Of a stretch of 14,475 bases of DNA, positions 1-7,681 are shown in pieces. Source of the stretch: an uncultured Chryseolinea sp. (GTDB lineage Bacteria; Bacteroidota; Bacteroidia; Cytophagales; Cyclobacteriaceae); the NCBI GenBank assembly GCA_946478915.1, contig CAMLER010000045.1:1-14475 (forward strand), read 5' to 3'. The first letter of the stretch is position 1. Each line of letters begins with the position of its first letter. Below the pieces are notes generated by a model, which saw nothing but the letters and a program-made list of their open reading frames with translations, made no database searches and was not told the origin of the DNA. The position numbers and the translations under genes are program-made.

Positions 1-2
1 AG

Positions 3-392
3 GCTGATACCTCGGCGTTAAAAACAATAAAGGGTATAGGCGAAAAGTTGTCTATTAGAATTCTCAAGTACAGGGATATTCTGGGCGGCTTTGTTTCAAC
101 AGATCAGTTGAAGGATGTATATGGTTTGGACTCTCTGGTCATCAATCGGTTGATGGAAGCTTCCTTTATTGAAAAGGAATTTGCGCCTGTGAAACTCGAC
201 ATCAATCGAGCCACGGAAAAAGACTTGTTAGCTCACCCATACTTCAATAAAATGGCAAAGGCCGTCGTCGCTTATCGATTTCAGCATGGTGATTTCAAAG
301 CCGTCGAAGATATTCGCAACGTGTTTAACATGGACGAAAAAAGCTTTCAGAGAATTTTACATTATATGGAGGTGAAGAAAAATTCCAATTGA
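3..392 (+). CDS. Helix-hairpin-helix (ComEA-like) DNA-binding protein, 3' part
   Basis: The reading frame is open to the left edge, so the gene is cut at its 5' end and the true start is outside the window; an internal TTG at 48 is not needed as a start. Two helix-hairpin-helix units are visible. The first has the motif KTIKGIGEKLSIRILKYR followed by GGF and VYGL, which is the usual arrangement in Bacteroidota HhH proteins. The second begins LDINRATEKDLLAHPYF and is degenerate, because the GIG hairpin is replaced by PYF. Such domains contact the DNA backbone without sequence specificity, and full-length relatives usually have an N-terminal membrane helix, which cannot be checked here. The role could be DNA uptake or DNA binding at the envelope; no partner gene is visible. 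The helicase gene follows on the same strand after 46 bp. Confidence 0.8.
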   Translation, partial: ADTSALKTIKGIGEKLSIRILKYRDILGGFVSTDQLKDVYGLDSLVINRLMEASFIEKEFAPVKLDINRATEKDLLAHPYFNKMAKAVVAYRFQHGDFKAVEDIRNVFNMDEKSFQRILHYMEVKKNSN

Positions 393-400
393 TACAGCAA

Positions 401-431
401 TTTGCCACTGAAAGATTTTCTACTACCTTAT
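401..431 (+). promoter_or_regulatory. Candidate Bacteroidota-type promoter before the helicase gene
   Basis: TTTG at 401-404 is separated by exactly 19 bases from TACCTTAT at 424-431. This approximates the Bacteroidota sigma factor pattern TTTG, 19-21 bases, TAnnTTTG, with the last two positions not matching. The predicted transcript would begin at or very near the ATG at 439 and so be almost leaderless. The match is partial and could be chance. Confidence 0.2.
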
Positions 432-438
432 AAACCAA

Positions 439-3400
439 ATGGCAGACTCAGCAAAAAGCATTTTGCAAACTTATTTGCGAAGGCTCACGAATCTATCAGG
501 GAATAACCGGTCGTTGCTATTACTGCGGCTCCATGCAGAGCAATTGATAGATCTCCACAACTTAAGCTTTCTAAATGGCGAAAAATCTTTTGAAATAATT
601 TCTGCCTTGATTCAAGGCAGGCAAAAGCAGCTATGCCCCGTGGTCGATAGCCGGATGGAAGCGAGTAACGAACAAAGCGGAAGGCTAAAAAAGCTACAAC
701 GAATCGATCGGTTTATTTTTGAAGAACGTGGTTCAAATGACTTGCATGTAGGGTGGCCGTTCGTGAGAGGTAAATTTTTAGACGGAACCCCCACAAGATC
801 CCCGTTGCTATTTTTTCCCGTGTCGCTCATTCAGGAAGGTAATCATTGGGTATTGCAGCCAAGGGAGGATGCCGGTATTACCTTTAACAAATCTTTTCTG
901 CTCGCATTTGCTTTTTATAATAAAGTGAAGCTGGAAGATGACCTGTTGGAAACGAATTTCGAGGATTTTGAGAAGGACAGCATTTCCTTCCGCACGGAAC
1001 TCTATCAGTTGCTGGAGGGAAAGATCGAATTAAACTTTAATACTGAGAATTTCGGAGATGACCTTATCCCTTTCCAGGAATTCAAGAAGGAGTCGTTTGA
1101 AAAGAAACATCGCATCGGAGAGCTTAAACTTTTTCCGGAAGCTGTATTAGGAATTTTTCCTCAGGCCGGTTCGCAGCTGGTACCCGATTACCTCAACCTC
1201 ATCGAAAATGAGGCGTTCACGGATCTTGAAGATTTCTTTCATACTAAGAACAAAAATGGCGATCAGTCTGAACGGTTGTTAAACAGCAACCATATAAAGG
1301 AAGAAAAAATATTTGCACCTTTTCAACTCGATGCCTACCAGGAAAATGCAATTAAAGCTATTAAGAATGGCAACTCGATAGTTGTACAAGGTCCGCCGGG
1401 CACTGGAAAATCGCAGCTAATTTGCAACCTGTTGTCCGATGCGATGGCGAACGGTAAGAAAGCCTTACTGGTTTGCCAGAAGCGGGCAGCGCTTGATGTG
1501 GTTTACGAACGATTACTAAACATCGGTCTCGGTGACTTTCTTGGTCTCGTTCACGATTTTCGGGATGACCGGAAGGAAATATACTCAAAGATAGCTTCGC
1601 AGATTGAGCACGTGGAAGAATTTCGCGCGCTTAACCGTAGCGTTGACGTTATCCAAGCGGAACGAAAATTTTATCAGGTATCCCGTCGAATCGATCAGAT
1701 TTCGGAAGAGCTCCAGGAATTTAAAGAAATTCTGTTTGATGATCGGGAATGTGGGCTATCCGTTAAAGAACTTTATTTAACCTCCGACCTTGAAAAACCC
1801 TCGATCAATATTCGGCAGCTGTACCAATATTTCACGTTCCCTACCATTGACGATTTTCTGAGGAAACAACGAACCTACATTCAGTATGCATCCAGATATG
1901 AAGGCCAGGATTATGTGTGGCGTGAACGAAAGTCCTTTGCGACTTTCCAGCCTACAGACGAAAAAGAAATAGAAAAGATCCTGGCATATATTCCAAAATA
2001 CCAGCAAAAGATTGCATCAGCCATAGAAAAGGAATTAGGTATCAGGCTAAATCTGCAAGACTGCGAAGCACTTTCGCTGAAAGAAGCAGACATTCTTGGA
2101 ATGATCAGTGTGCTTAAAGATGATGAAACCTTCCGCTATTTCCAGGCCATGTGGGACGAGAATGATGATGAGACAAGTCTCCTTTGGCTCTCCAATGTAG
2201 AAAGAATGGCGATGAATTGTTTCGAAGGAGAAAATCCGGAAGTAACCATCCAGAACCATCAACTTGGAGTTTTTCAGGAAGCCCTTCAGCACCGTATGGA
2301 CGCGAGAACTAACCTCTTCCGCTGGATCATGTGGGAATTATTTTCGAAAGAGAAAATAATGGTCAAAAGGGTATTGGTTGCCAATTCATTGTCTTATAAC
2401 AAAGAAGGCCTTAATATACTCGAGGAGCGCATAGACAGCAGGTTGAATCTGGAACACCACCTTACTTCCCTAAAAAAGAAGATGTGGCTTGCAAATGTTC
2501 CCACAGATTATCAAAAAGATACTTTGAGAGTTTGGTTTGATAAACAGAAGCTTGCAACGCGCGCGAAACTGATCTTTAACACACTGCGAGAAGTACGAGA
2601 TGCCATTAAGTTGCCGCAATACACACGTCAACAGTTTATCACACTGATGAAAAGGCTGCTGTTTATTGTCAACGATATACCAGCGAAAAAAGAGGAGTGG
2701 CTGCGATACCTGACGCGTTATCAAATCAGTCAGTTGATTTTTGATCCAACCCTCGAAAAGGAGTTTATCAAGACGCTAAAGCGCGATTTCGAAAATCTTG
2801 CAGAATACGACAAACTGAGGGAACAGGTTACTTTCGAAGAAAAGGAAGTTATCACAAAGCTGTTTGATCATCTTGGGGAGTGGGATGCAGATAAGATGGA
2901 AGATCTTTTACAGAATACACTCCGGCTTACATGGATTGATCATATCGAGACAAAATATCCAATCCTCCGCGCTGTTTCCTCATTAAAAATGGAGTCGTTG
3001 CAAAACGAGCTTCAGTTGCTTGTGTCGGACAAGCAAACCCTATGCAGGCAAATTCTACTGGTTAAAGTAAGAGAATATGTTTATGAAAGACTGGAATACA
3101 ATAGGCTGAACAACCTGGTGACATACCGCGACCTGCATCATCAGGTAACTAAGAAGAAAAAACTTTGGCCGCTGAGAAAACTGATCTCTGAGTTTAGCCA
3201 TGAATTATTTCAGCTGATGCCATGCTGGCTCGCTTCGCCGGAATCTGTCTCGGCAATTTTTCCCATGCAAGAGATGTTTGATTTAGTAATTTTTGATGAG
3301 GCATCGCAATGCTTTTCAGAACGCGGCATACCATCCATGTACAGAGGGAAACAAATCTTTGTAGCCGGTGATGATAAGCAATTGCGACCAAGCGAGTTGT

Positions 3401-4464
3401 ATAAGGCCCGTTGGGACGAGGAGACCGAAGATCCCGATGCGGAAGTCGAGTCCTTGTTGGAACTGGTAAAACGATATTTGCCATCGGTCCATCTTCAGGG
3501 GCATTATCGAAGCCAGACTATTGAGCTGATTGATTTCTCAAATGAATATTTCTATGGCGGCCGCCTTCAACTGTTACCTCATCGAGATATTCTGAATCAG
3601 GCAACACCAGCCATTGAGTACTGCAAAATTGATGGGATTTGGGAGAGCCATACGAATGTGATGGAAGCGAGCACCGTTGTGGGTAAGGTGTTCGATATTC
3701 TGCAACACCAGCCGGAAAAGGAAATAGGAGTAGTTACTTTCAATGCGCCACAACAATTGCTTGTAATGGATCTTCTTGACGCTGAAGCTGCTCGGAGGGG
3801 TACTTCCTTGCCAGCCACTCTCTTCGTAAAGAACATAGAGAACGTTCAGGGTGATGAGAAGGACATCATCATATTTTCAATCGGCTATGCTCCCGGAAAA
3901 AAGACAAGGATGTCCATGCAGTTTGGAAGCCTTAATACCGTTGGCGGAGAGAATAGGCTGAACGTTGCCATTACGCGTGCCAGGGAAAAAATAATTCTGG
4001 TGACCAGTATCTGGCCGGAACAGTTAAAAGTTGAGAAAGTAAAAAATGAAGGACCAAAGTTACTTAGAGAGTATCTTCAGTATGCTCAAGCTGTGAATGA
4101 TCAAACCTATAGGCCACATTCCAAGCCCCCGGTAACAATGAGTAAGGAGTGGTATCTCAGCAATCGGATCAGACAATGGGGCGAAGAGCGCTTAAATAAT
4201 TTTGTTTTCCAGACGGATACATTGCCATTCTCTGACGTCGATGTACTTCAGGATGACAAGCATCTGGGTATTATTCTAACGGATGATGTTCGATATTTGA
4301 CAAGTTTATCAGTCAAACATTCTCACGCTTATATCCCTGCTATTCTAACGCAAAAGAACTGGAAGTATCAAATGGTTTATAGCAGGAACTTTTGGAAAGA
4401 CCGCGATAAAATCGAGAGCGGCCTGATGGTCTTCATTGGATCGCAAGCGACTCAGAAAGGATAG
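439..4464 (+). CDS. DUF4011-type superfamily 1 helicase with degenerate C-terminal nuclease-like domain
   Basis: This is a large ATP-dependent nucleic-acid helicase of the UPF1/Dna2-like branch of superfamily 1. The N-terminal ~200 residues resemble DUF4011: NLSGNNRSL near residue 18, then an acidic stretch, VGWPFVRGKF and RSPLLFFPVSL. Walker A is GPPGTGKS at 318-325, Walker B is DEAS at 953-956, motif III-like GDDKQLRPS is at 977-985, GHYRS at 1021-1025, NVQGDEKD at 1135-1142 and the arginine-finger motif NRLNVAITRAR at 1172-1182. About 620 mostly helical, charged residues separate motifs I and II. Residues 1245-1330 follow the pattern of the Vsr-like (MTES_1575-type) endonuclease usually fused to these helicases, including SDVDVL and KNWKYQMVYSRNFW, but the segment normally reading GIExDG is GIILTDD (1276-1282), so a catalytic Glu seems absent. 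DUF4011-helicase-Vsr proteins have been linked to phage defence (recalled as Hhe); the neighbours here are not defence genes, so a repair role is equally possible. Confidence 0.85.
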   Translation: MADSAKSILQTYLRRLTNLSGNNRSLLLLRLHAEQLIDLHNLSFLNGEKSFEIISALIQGRQKQLCPVVDSRMEASNEQSGRLKKLQRIDRFIFEERGSNDLHVGWPFVRGKFLDGTPTRSPLLFFPVSLIQEGNHWVLQPREDAGITFNKSFLLAFAFYNKVKLEDDLLETNFEDFEKDSISFRTELYQLLEGKIELNFNTENFGDDLIPFQEFKKESFEKKHRIGELKLFPEAVLGIFPQAGSQLVPDYLNLIENEAFTDLEDFFHTKNKNGDQSERLLNSNHIKEEKIFAPFQLDAYQENAIKAIKNGNSIVVQGPPGTGKSQLICNLLSDAMANGKKALLVCQKRAALDVVYERLLNIGLGDFLGLVHDFRDDRKEIYSKIASQIEHVEEFRALNRSVDVIQAERKFYQVSRRIDQISEELQEFKEILFDDRECGLSVKELYLTSDLEKPSINIRQLYQYFTFPTIDDFLRKQRTYIQYASRYEGQDYVWRERKSFATFQPTDEKEIEKILAYIPKYQQKIASAIEKELGIRLNLQDCEALSLKEADILGMISVLKDDETFRYFQAMWDENDDETSLLWLSNVERMAMNCFEGENPEVTIQNHQLGVFQEALQHRMDARTNLFRWIMWELFSKEKIMVKRVLVANSLSYNKEGLNILEERIDSRLNLEHHLTSLKKKMWLANVPTDYQKDTLRVWFDKQKLATRAKLIFNTLREVRDAIKLPQYTRQQFITLMKRLLFIVNDIPAKKEEWLRYLTRYQISQLIFDPTLEKEFIKTLKRDFENLAEYDKLREQVTFEEKEVITKLFDHLGEWDADKMEDLLQNTLRLTWIDHIETKYPILRAVSSLKMESLQNELQLLVSDKQTLCRQILLVKVREYVYERLEYNRLNNLVTYRDLHHQVTKKKKLWPLRKLISEFSHELFQLMPCWLASPESVSAIFPMQEMFDLVIFDEASQCFSERGIPSMYRGKQIFVAGDDKQLRPSELYKARWDEETEDPDAEVESLLELVKRYLPSVHLQGHYRSQTIELIDFSNEYFYGGRLQLLPHRDILNQATPAIEYCKIDGIWESHTNVMEASTVVGKVFDILQHQPEKEIGVVTFNAPQQLLVMDLLDAEAARRGTSLPATLFVKNIENVQGDEKDIIIFSIGYAPGKKTRMSMQFGSLNTVGGENRLNVAITRAREKIILVTSIWPEQLKVEKVKNEGPKLLREYLQYAQAVNDQTYRPHSKPPVTMSKEWYLSNRIRQWGEERLNNFVFQTDTLPFSDVDVLQDDKHLGIILTDDVRYLTSLSVKHSHAYIPAILTQKNWKYQMVYSRNFWKDRDKIESGLMVFIGSQATQKG

Positions 4465-4498
4465 ATCACTTTGGGTGATCTTATACTTATCCTTTGAG
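4451..4498. terminator. Two-tier palindrome at convergent helicase/SET gene ends
   Basis: An inner perfect 7-bp stem, AGATCAC at 4463-4469 and GTGATCT at 4475-4481, has a 5-base loop. An outer arm, AAAGGATA at 4456-4463 and TATCCTTT at 4488-4495, encloses it and can be extended by CTC/GAG with a two-base bulge. The two tiers share base 4463 and so cannot both form completely. Both stop codons (4462-4464 plus, 4452-4454 minus) lie in or beside the structure. It is likely a bidirectional terminator or end-stabilising hairpin, although neither side has a clear T-tract. Confidence 0.4.
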
Positions 4499-5105
4499 CT
4501 TCCCCGTTAAGGCTTCCATGTATGGGACAATAGCACGATAATATCGAACTCATCTTTTCCTCGCCTGAAGCGATACGGATAGCCTTTTCACGGACGGTTC
4601 GATCCAGAATTTGCAGTAACGGTTGGTCTACTGAAAGCAACAACGGAAAGGATTCGAGCAATTGCTCATCCCAAAGGTGATAGTATCGGATAAGATCATC
4701 AGGATAAATTACATTGCGACCAGTGCCTTTTTCGGGAACAACCTCGAATGGTTCCTCCAGGTTCAGGTACCCATAGTCATCTGTAAGTTGCTCGCCAGGA
4801 TGAATGTCTCTGATAGCAATTTCAAATTCGTACGCCGTTGTTATGCAGTTAGAATTCGAACTGTGGTTGATGAATCGGGCATTATCCCAGCAAAGGATAT
4901 AATTTCCTTGAGGATTGCGATAGCTATAGGTGTCCAGAACTTTTTGGTAGAGCGGATCCATGCTACGAACTTGCTCCTGTGAAAAAATTCTATCCAACTT
5001 ATCGAGGGCCCAGGTAATGGTGCCTTTTGGAATCCTTTTCGTTGCAACAACACCATATCCGATTTGCTCGTTGATAAATTGGAGTTCGGTATGCGGATGG
5101 ATCAT
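4452..5105 (-). CDS. SET domain protein (putative protein-lysine methyltransferase)
   Basis: SET proteins transfer a methyl group from S-adenosylmethionine to lysine side chains, mostly in eukaryotes, with scattered bacterial members. In this 217-residue protein the core motifs are present: the N-terminal GYGVVATKRIPKGTI (residues 16-30), the cofactor-binding ARFINHSSNSNC (76-87) and the GEQLTDDYGY segment (104-113) that carries the catalytic Tyr111. No cysteine-rich post-SET motif is visible, although CYC appears near residues 191-193. I chose the ATG at 5105, giving MIHPHTEL, because the SET fold starts soon after. An upstream in-frame ATG at 5147 would add 14 residues that look unrelated to the domain. 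The 3' end overlaps the convergent helicase gene by 13 bp. Upstream, the glutamine synthetase terminator isolates it, so it should have its own promoter. The substrate is unknown. Confidence 0.82.
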   Translation of the reverse strand: MIHPHTELQFINEQIGYGVVATKRIPKGTITWALDKLDRIFSQEQVRSMDPLYQKVLDTYSYRNPQGNYILCWDNARFINHSSNSNCITTAYEFEIAIRDIHPGEQLTDDYGYLNLEEPFEVVPEKGTGRNVIYPDDLIRYYHLWDEQLLESFPLLLSVDQPLLQILDRTVREKAIRIASGEEKMSSILSCYCPIHGSLNGEAQRISIRSPKVIYPF

Positions 5106-5160
5106 GTGGTTTTGAATATGTAAAATAAAGACAACTTTTAAATACATTCAAGCAAGCCAC

Positions 5161-5197
5161 TAAATAAAAAAGAAGCCGGACATTTCTGCCCGACTTC
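5161..5197 (-). terminator. Rho-independent terminator of glutamine synthetase
   Basis: On the minus strand an 11-bp stem, GAAGTCGGGCA and TGTCCGGCTTC, closes a GAAA tetraloop and is followed by TTTTTTATTT. Two positions that are mismatched in plus-strand RNA become G-U pairs in minus-strand RNA, which assigns the structure to the minus-strand glutamine synthetase transcript ending about 33 bp upstream. Confidence 0.92.
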
Positions 5198-5230
5198 AAA
5201 CTACAACCAGACGCCCTGAAAGAAAAATTC

Positions 5231-6265
5231 TTATCGACCGTTCACACTGGCGTATGAAGGAACGGTCTTAACTGTCTTAATGATTCTAGCCGCGACTTTG
5301 TATGGATCTGCCGAGGAATTTGGTCGACGATCTTCGAGCCACCCTTTCCAATCGTTCTCAACGGTAGCGATAGGTATTCTGATGGAAGCACCTCTGTCGG
5401 AAACACCGTATGAGAATTTATCAATGGATTGAGTTTCATGTTTGCCTGTCAGGCGCAAATGATTGTCAGCTCCGTATACGGCGATATGATCTTTTACATA
5501 GGGAGCAAATGCCTGGCAAACCGTGTCATAAATTTCTTTTGATCCACATGTGCGCAATAAGTCGTTAGAAAAATTAGCGTGCATGCCTGAGCCATTCCAA
5601 TCGGTGGCACCCAAGGGTTTACAGTGCCAGTTAATAGCGACTCCATATTTTTCTCCAGTTCTCTCCAGGAGATAGCGTGCCACCCACATTTGATCTCCAG
5701 CGGCTTTTGCACCTTTCGCAAAGACCTGGAACTCCCACTGTCCCGTTGCTACTTCAGAGTTTATACCTTCAACGTTGATACCGGCTTCTAGACAGAGGTC
5801 CAGATGTTCTTCTACGATGTTGCGGCCAAAAGCATTTTTCGCACCCACAGAACAATAATAGGGTCCTTGGGGGGCAGGGTATCCGCTAGAAGGGAAACCG
5901 AGCGGTTTATCCGTTTGAGGATTCCATAAGAAATATTCCTGTTCGAAGCCAAACCAAAAATCGTTGTCGTCGTCGTCGATTGTTGACCGACCATTCGAAA
6001 CATGAGGAGTCCCATCGGCGTTGAGCACTTCACTCATTACCAGGAAAGCGTTCTTACGACCGGGATCGGGGAATATTGCAACAGGCTGTAATAGACAGTC
6101 TGATGAATGACCCGTCGCCTGCTCTGTTGAGCTACCATCGAATGACCAAATAGGACAGCTGTCGAGGTTGCCATCGAAATTTTTTACAATCTTTGTTTTA
6201 CTGCGTAGGCTCTGTGTTGGTTTGTAACCATCAAGCCAAATGTATTCGAGTTTCGTCTTGGACAT
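5231..6265 (-). CDS. glnII: Type II glutamine synthetase
   Basis: The enzyme condenses glutamate and ammonium to glutamine at the cost of ATP in the cytoplasm. At 344 residues it has the short type II (eukaryote-like) size rather than the ~470 residues of GlnA type I. The N-terminal beta-grasp domain has YIWLDG (8-13) and WSFDGSSTEQA (40-50). The catalytic domain has the metal-binding glutamates of GFEQEYF (106-112), NSEVATGQWEFQV (169-181), GSGMHANFS (225-233, His229), NHLRLTGKHET (268-278), RGASIRIP (291-298) and the glutamate-flap region LEDRRP (310-315). No adenylylation-site tyrosine is expected in this family. The gene starts 21 bp after the porin stop, so the two are probably co-transcribed, and it ends at a strong terminator. 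An acidic run (DDDDND, 97-102) is encoded by four GAC repeats. Assignment is very secure; the symbol follows family usage. Confidence 0.96.
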   Translation of the reverse strand: MSKTKLEYIWLDGYKPTQSLRSKTKIVKNFDGNLDSCPIWSFDGSSTEQATGHSSDCLLQPVAIFPDPGRKNAFLVMSEVLNADGTPHVSNGRSTIDDDDNDFWFGFEQEYFLWNPQTDKPLGFPSSGYPAPQGPYYCSVGAKNAFGRNIVEEHLDLCLEAGINVEGINSEVATGQWEFQVFAKGAKAAGDQMWVARYLLERTGEKYGVAINWHCKPLGATDWNGSGMHANFSNDLLRTCGSKEIYDTVCQAFAPYVKDHIAVYGADNHLRLTGKHETQSIDKFSYGVSDRGASIRIPIATVENDWKGWLEDRRPNSSADPYKVAARIIKTVKTVPSYASVNGR

Positions 6266-6286
6266 AGTAGTAGTTATTTTTGGTTG

Positions 6287-7450
6287 TTAGAATTTATACA
6301 CTGCTGCAAACAAGAGTGAAAACATTGAGTCTGTTGGATCGCCGTCCTTATCAAGGAACGAATTTTCTGAAGTCTTATCGAGCCTGATTTCAGGGATCAA
6401 CATAAGGTTGCCAACAGCTATATTTCCCGATGCAGTCAAAGCCACTACATTCCCATCTCCATTGTTATCCAAACCGATAATTCCGAGGTGACCCTTCTTT
6501 TCTGAGAAGTATTCACCGCGCAATCCCAAAGCAAACGCATCTGAAAGGGTGAACTTTGGATAAACAGCAAATCCATAGAATGAAGTTGCATCACCATCTG
6601 AATCACTTACTGCACCAGGCTCCGTAAATTCTTCGCCAGTAGCAACTGTTTGATAGGAGGTATTGAAGCCGAGATAGAATTTGTCTGACAGGTTATACCC
6701 CAACGTAAGATCTGCCTGAAAAAGACTACCAGCCGAAGTTATTAATTCACCATTCTCATCAAATGGGAAGTCATCTTCATCAAGCTTTCCGTCCTGGTCA
6801 CCATACAACAGATTCAACCAAACTCCACCGGCATCGGATGTTTTACCAATCTGTGCTCCTAACGTATATGTATTAACAGGATTGAACTCCAAGAGGTCAG
6901 TTGGATTCATTACGGCGAGCTTTCCGACCATACCATTGCCGAAGTCAAAATCGGCGCGCAAACCGCTGTGCGTAAATGGCCCATAAGAGAATAGGTACGA
7001 TGTAGAGTAATTCACATTAACGGTGGGTGATATTACTTCGTAACCTAAGAAGGTATTGAATTGTCCCATGTTTAGTGTGACGGCATCTCCAAGTTTCAGG
7101 TACGCGAACATTTGGTTAATAATTCGTTGTCCTGTAAATCCATTTTCAGCGAAGACTGCGTCTTTACCTCGGGGACCGAAAACAAGGTCTGCAACGAAAC
7201 CGGCCTTCTCCCCATTATATGCTGCGATAAGGTTAGCCATACCAAGCGAAAATCCTTTTAGGTTAGCGAAAGCAGAGGATGGTCCATAGCCGCCAAGCTC
7301 GCTATTCTCGGCACCTAAGGCAGTGCGCGCGTACACATCTATCGATCCGGAAATTGTAAAGCTTCGTGTACTATCAGCATCCTGACTGAATGCAGCAGTA
7401 GAAATTAATGTGCCAAGGAGAAGGCAAATACATATTTTATTGGTTTTCAT
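6287..7450 (-). CDS. Outer-membrane beta-barrel porin (OmpL/BBP2-like) of the ammonium locus
   Basis: This 387-residue protein starts with a signal peptide (KICICLLLGTLISTAAFSQ, cleavage probably near residue 23), followed by alternating amphipathic strands and short turns, and ends in AAVYKF with the terminal Phe typical of outer-membrane barrels. NYSTSYLFSYGPFTHSGLRA (147-166) and the overall layout resemble the putative OmpL-like/BBP2 porin family of Bacteroidota. Four acidic loops are present: DQDGKLDEDD (218-227, a good EF-hand-like loop), DSDGD (283-287), DNNGD (328-332) and DKDGD (367-371). They may bind calcium and probably connect strands. The gene lies between amtB and glutamine synthetase and shares a transcript with the latter, so it plausibly passes ammonium or another small nitrogen compound across the outer membrane; that substrate is inferred from position only. 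A structured leader precedes it. Confidence 0.85.
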   Translation of the reverse strand: MKTNKICICLLLGTLISTAAFSQDADSTRSFTISGSIDVYARTALGAENSELGGYGPSSAFANLKGFSLGMANLIAAYNGEKAGFVADLVFGPRGKDAVFAENGFTGQRIINQMFAYLKLGDAVTLNMGQFNTFLGYEVISPTVNVNYSTSYLFSYGPFTHSGLRADFDFGNGMVGKLAVMNPTDLLEFNPVNTYTLGAQIGKTSDAGGVWLNLLYGDQDGKLDEDDFPFDENGELITSAGSLFQADLTLGYNLSDKFYLGFNTSYQTVATGEEFTEPGAVSDSDGDATSFYGFAVYPKFTLSDAFALGLRGEYFSEKKGHLGIIGLDNNGDGNVVALTASGNIAVGNLMLIPEIRLDKTSENSFLDKDGDPTDSMFSLLFAAVYKF

Positions 7451-7490
7451 AGTTTGTTTTGTGGATTGTGAGTAAACGAATGTACAAGGG

Positions 7491-7569
7491 ACCTCAGGCT
7501 ATACGCCCGAAGGTGATGGTGTGCTGCTCAAGCCTGCATTTTGTTTTCCTGCAAGCCTGAGACACACCA
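7491..7569 (-). promoter_or_regulatory. Structured leader with competing stems upstream of porin-glutamine synthetase
   Basis: In minus-strand RNA, arm A (CTCAGGCTTGCA, 7561-7550) pairs with arm B (TGCAGGCTTGAG, 7538-7527) over 12 bp, using two G-U pairs that would be mismatches in plus-strand RNA. A 7-bp outer helix (TGGTGTG 7569-7563 with CACACCA 7523-7517) stacks outside a small internal loop. Further downstream, arm C (AGCCTGAG, 7500-7493) is a perfect complement of the first 8 bases of A, so A-C pairing competes with A-B. C can also fold locally (ACCT/AGGT and GGGC/GCCT). The element ends about 40 bases before the porin ATG. This looks like a regulatory leader; no known riboswitch class was recognised. 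Confidence 0.5.
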
Positions 7570-7646
7570 GAGGTAGTCAATGTACCTGCACTTTTGTAGA
7601 ATTGGTCATTATGTTTAGGTTGAATGTGAGCGAAGAAAAGATTTTG

Positions 7647-7674
7647 AAAGGGCCCCGTTTTTTCGGAGCCCTTT
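7647..7674 (-). terminator. Terminator hairpin of amtB
   Basis: AAAGGGCCCCG (7647-7657) and CGGAGCCCTTT (7664-7674) form an 11-bp stem with a 6-base loop, 7 bp past the amtB stop codon. The single C-A mismatch on the plus strand is a G-U pair in minus-strand RNA, matching the direction of amtB transcription. The downstream tract (TTTCAAAATCTTTTC) is only moderately T-rich. Confidence 0.7.
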
Positions 7675-7681
7675 GTAATTT

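Noticed and set aside
4662..4982. A 106-residue plus-strand frame inside the SET gene
   Set aside because: The opposite strand encodes clear SET motifs, so this is a shadow frame.
439..5105. A defence island built around the helicase and SET protein
   Set aside because: No toxin, nuclease, methylase, integrase or other defence gene accompanies them, and the rest of the window is metabolic; only the helicase family hints at defence.
5966..5977. Trinucleotide repeat (four GTC units) inside glutamine synthetase
   Set aside because: It encodes an acidic stretch just before the catalytic GFEQEYF motif, where relatives also carry Asp runs; it is too short to suggest phase variation.
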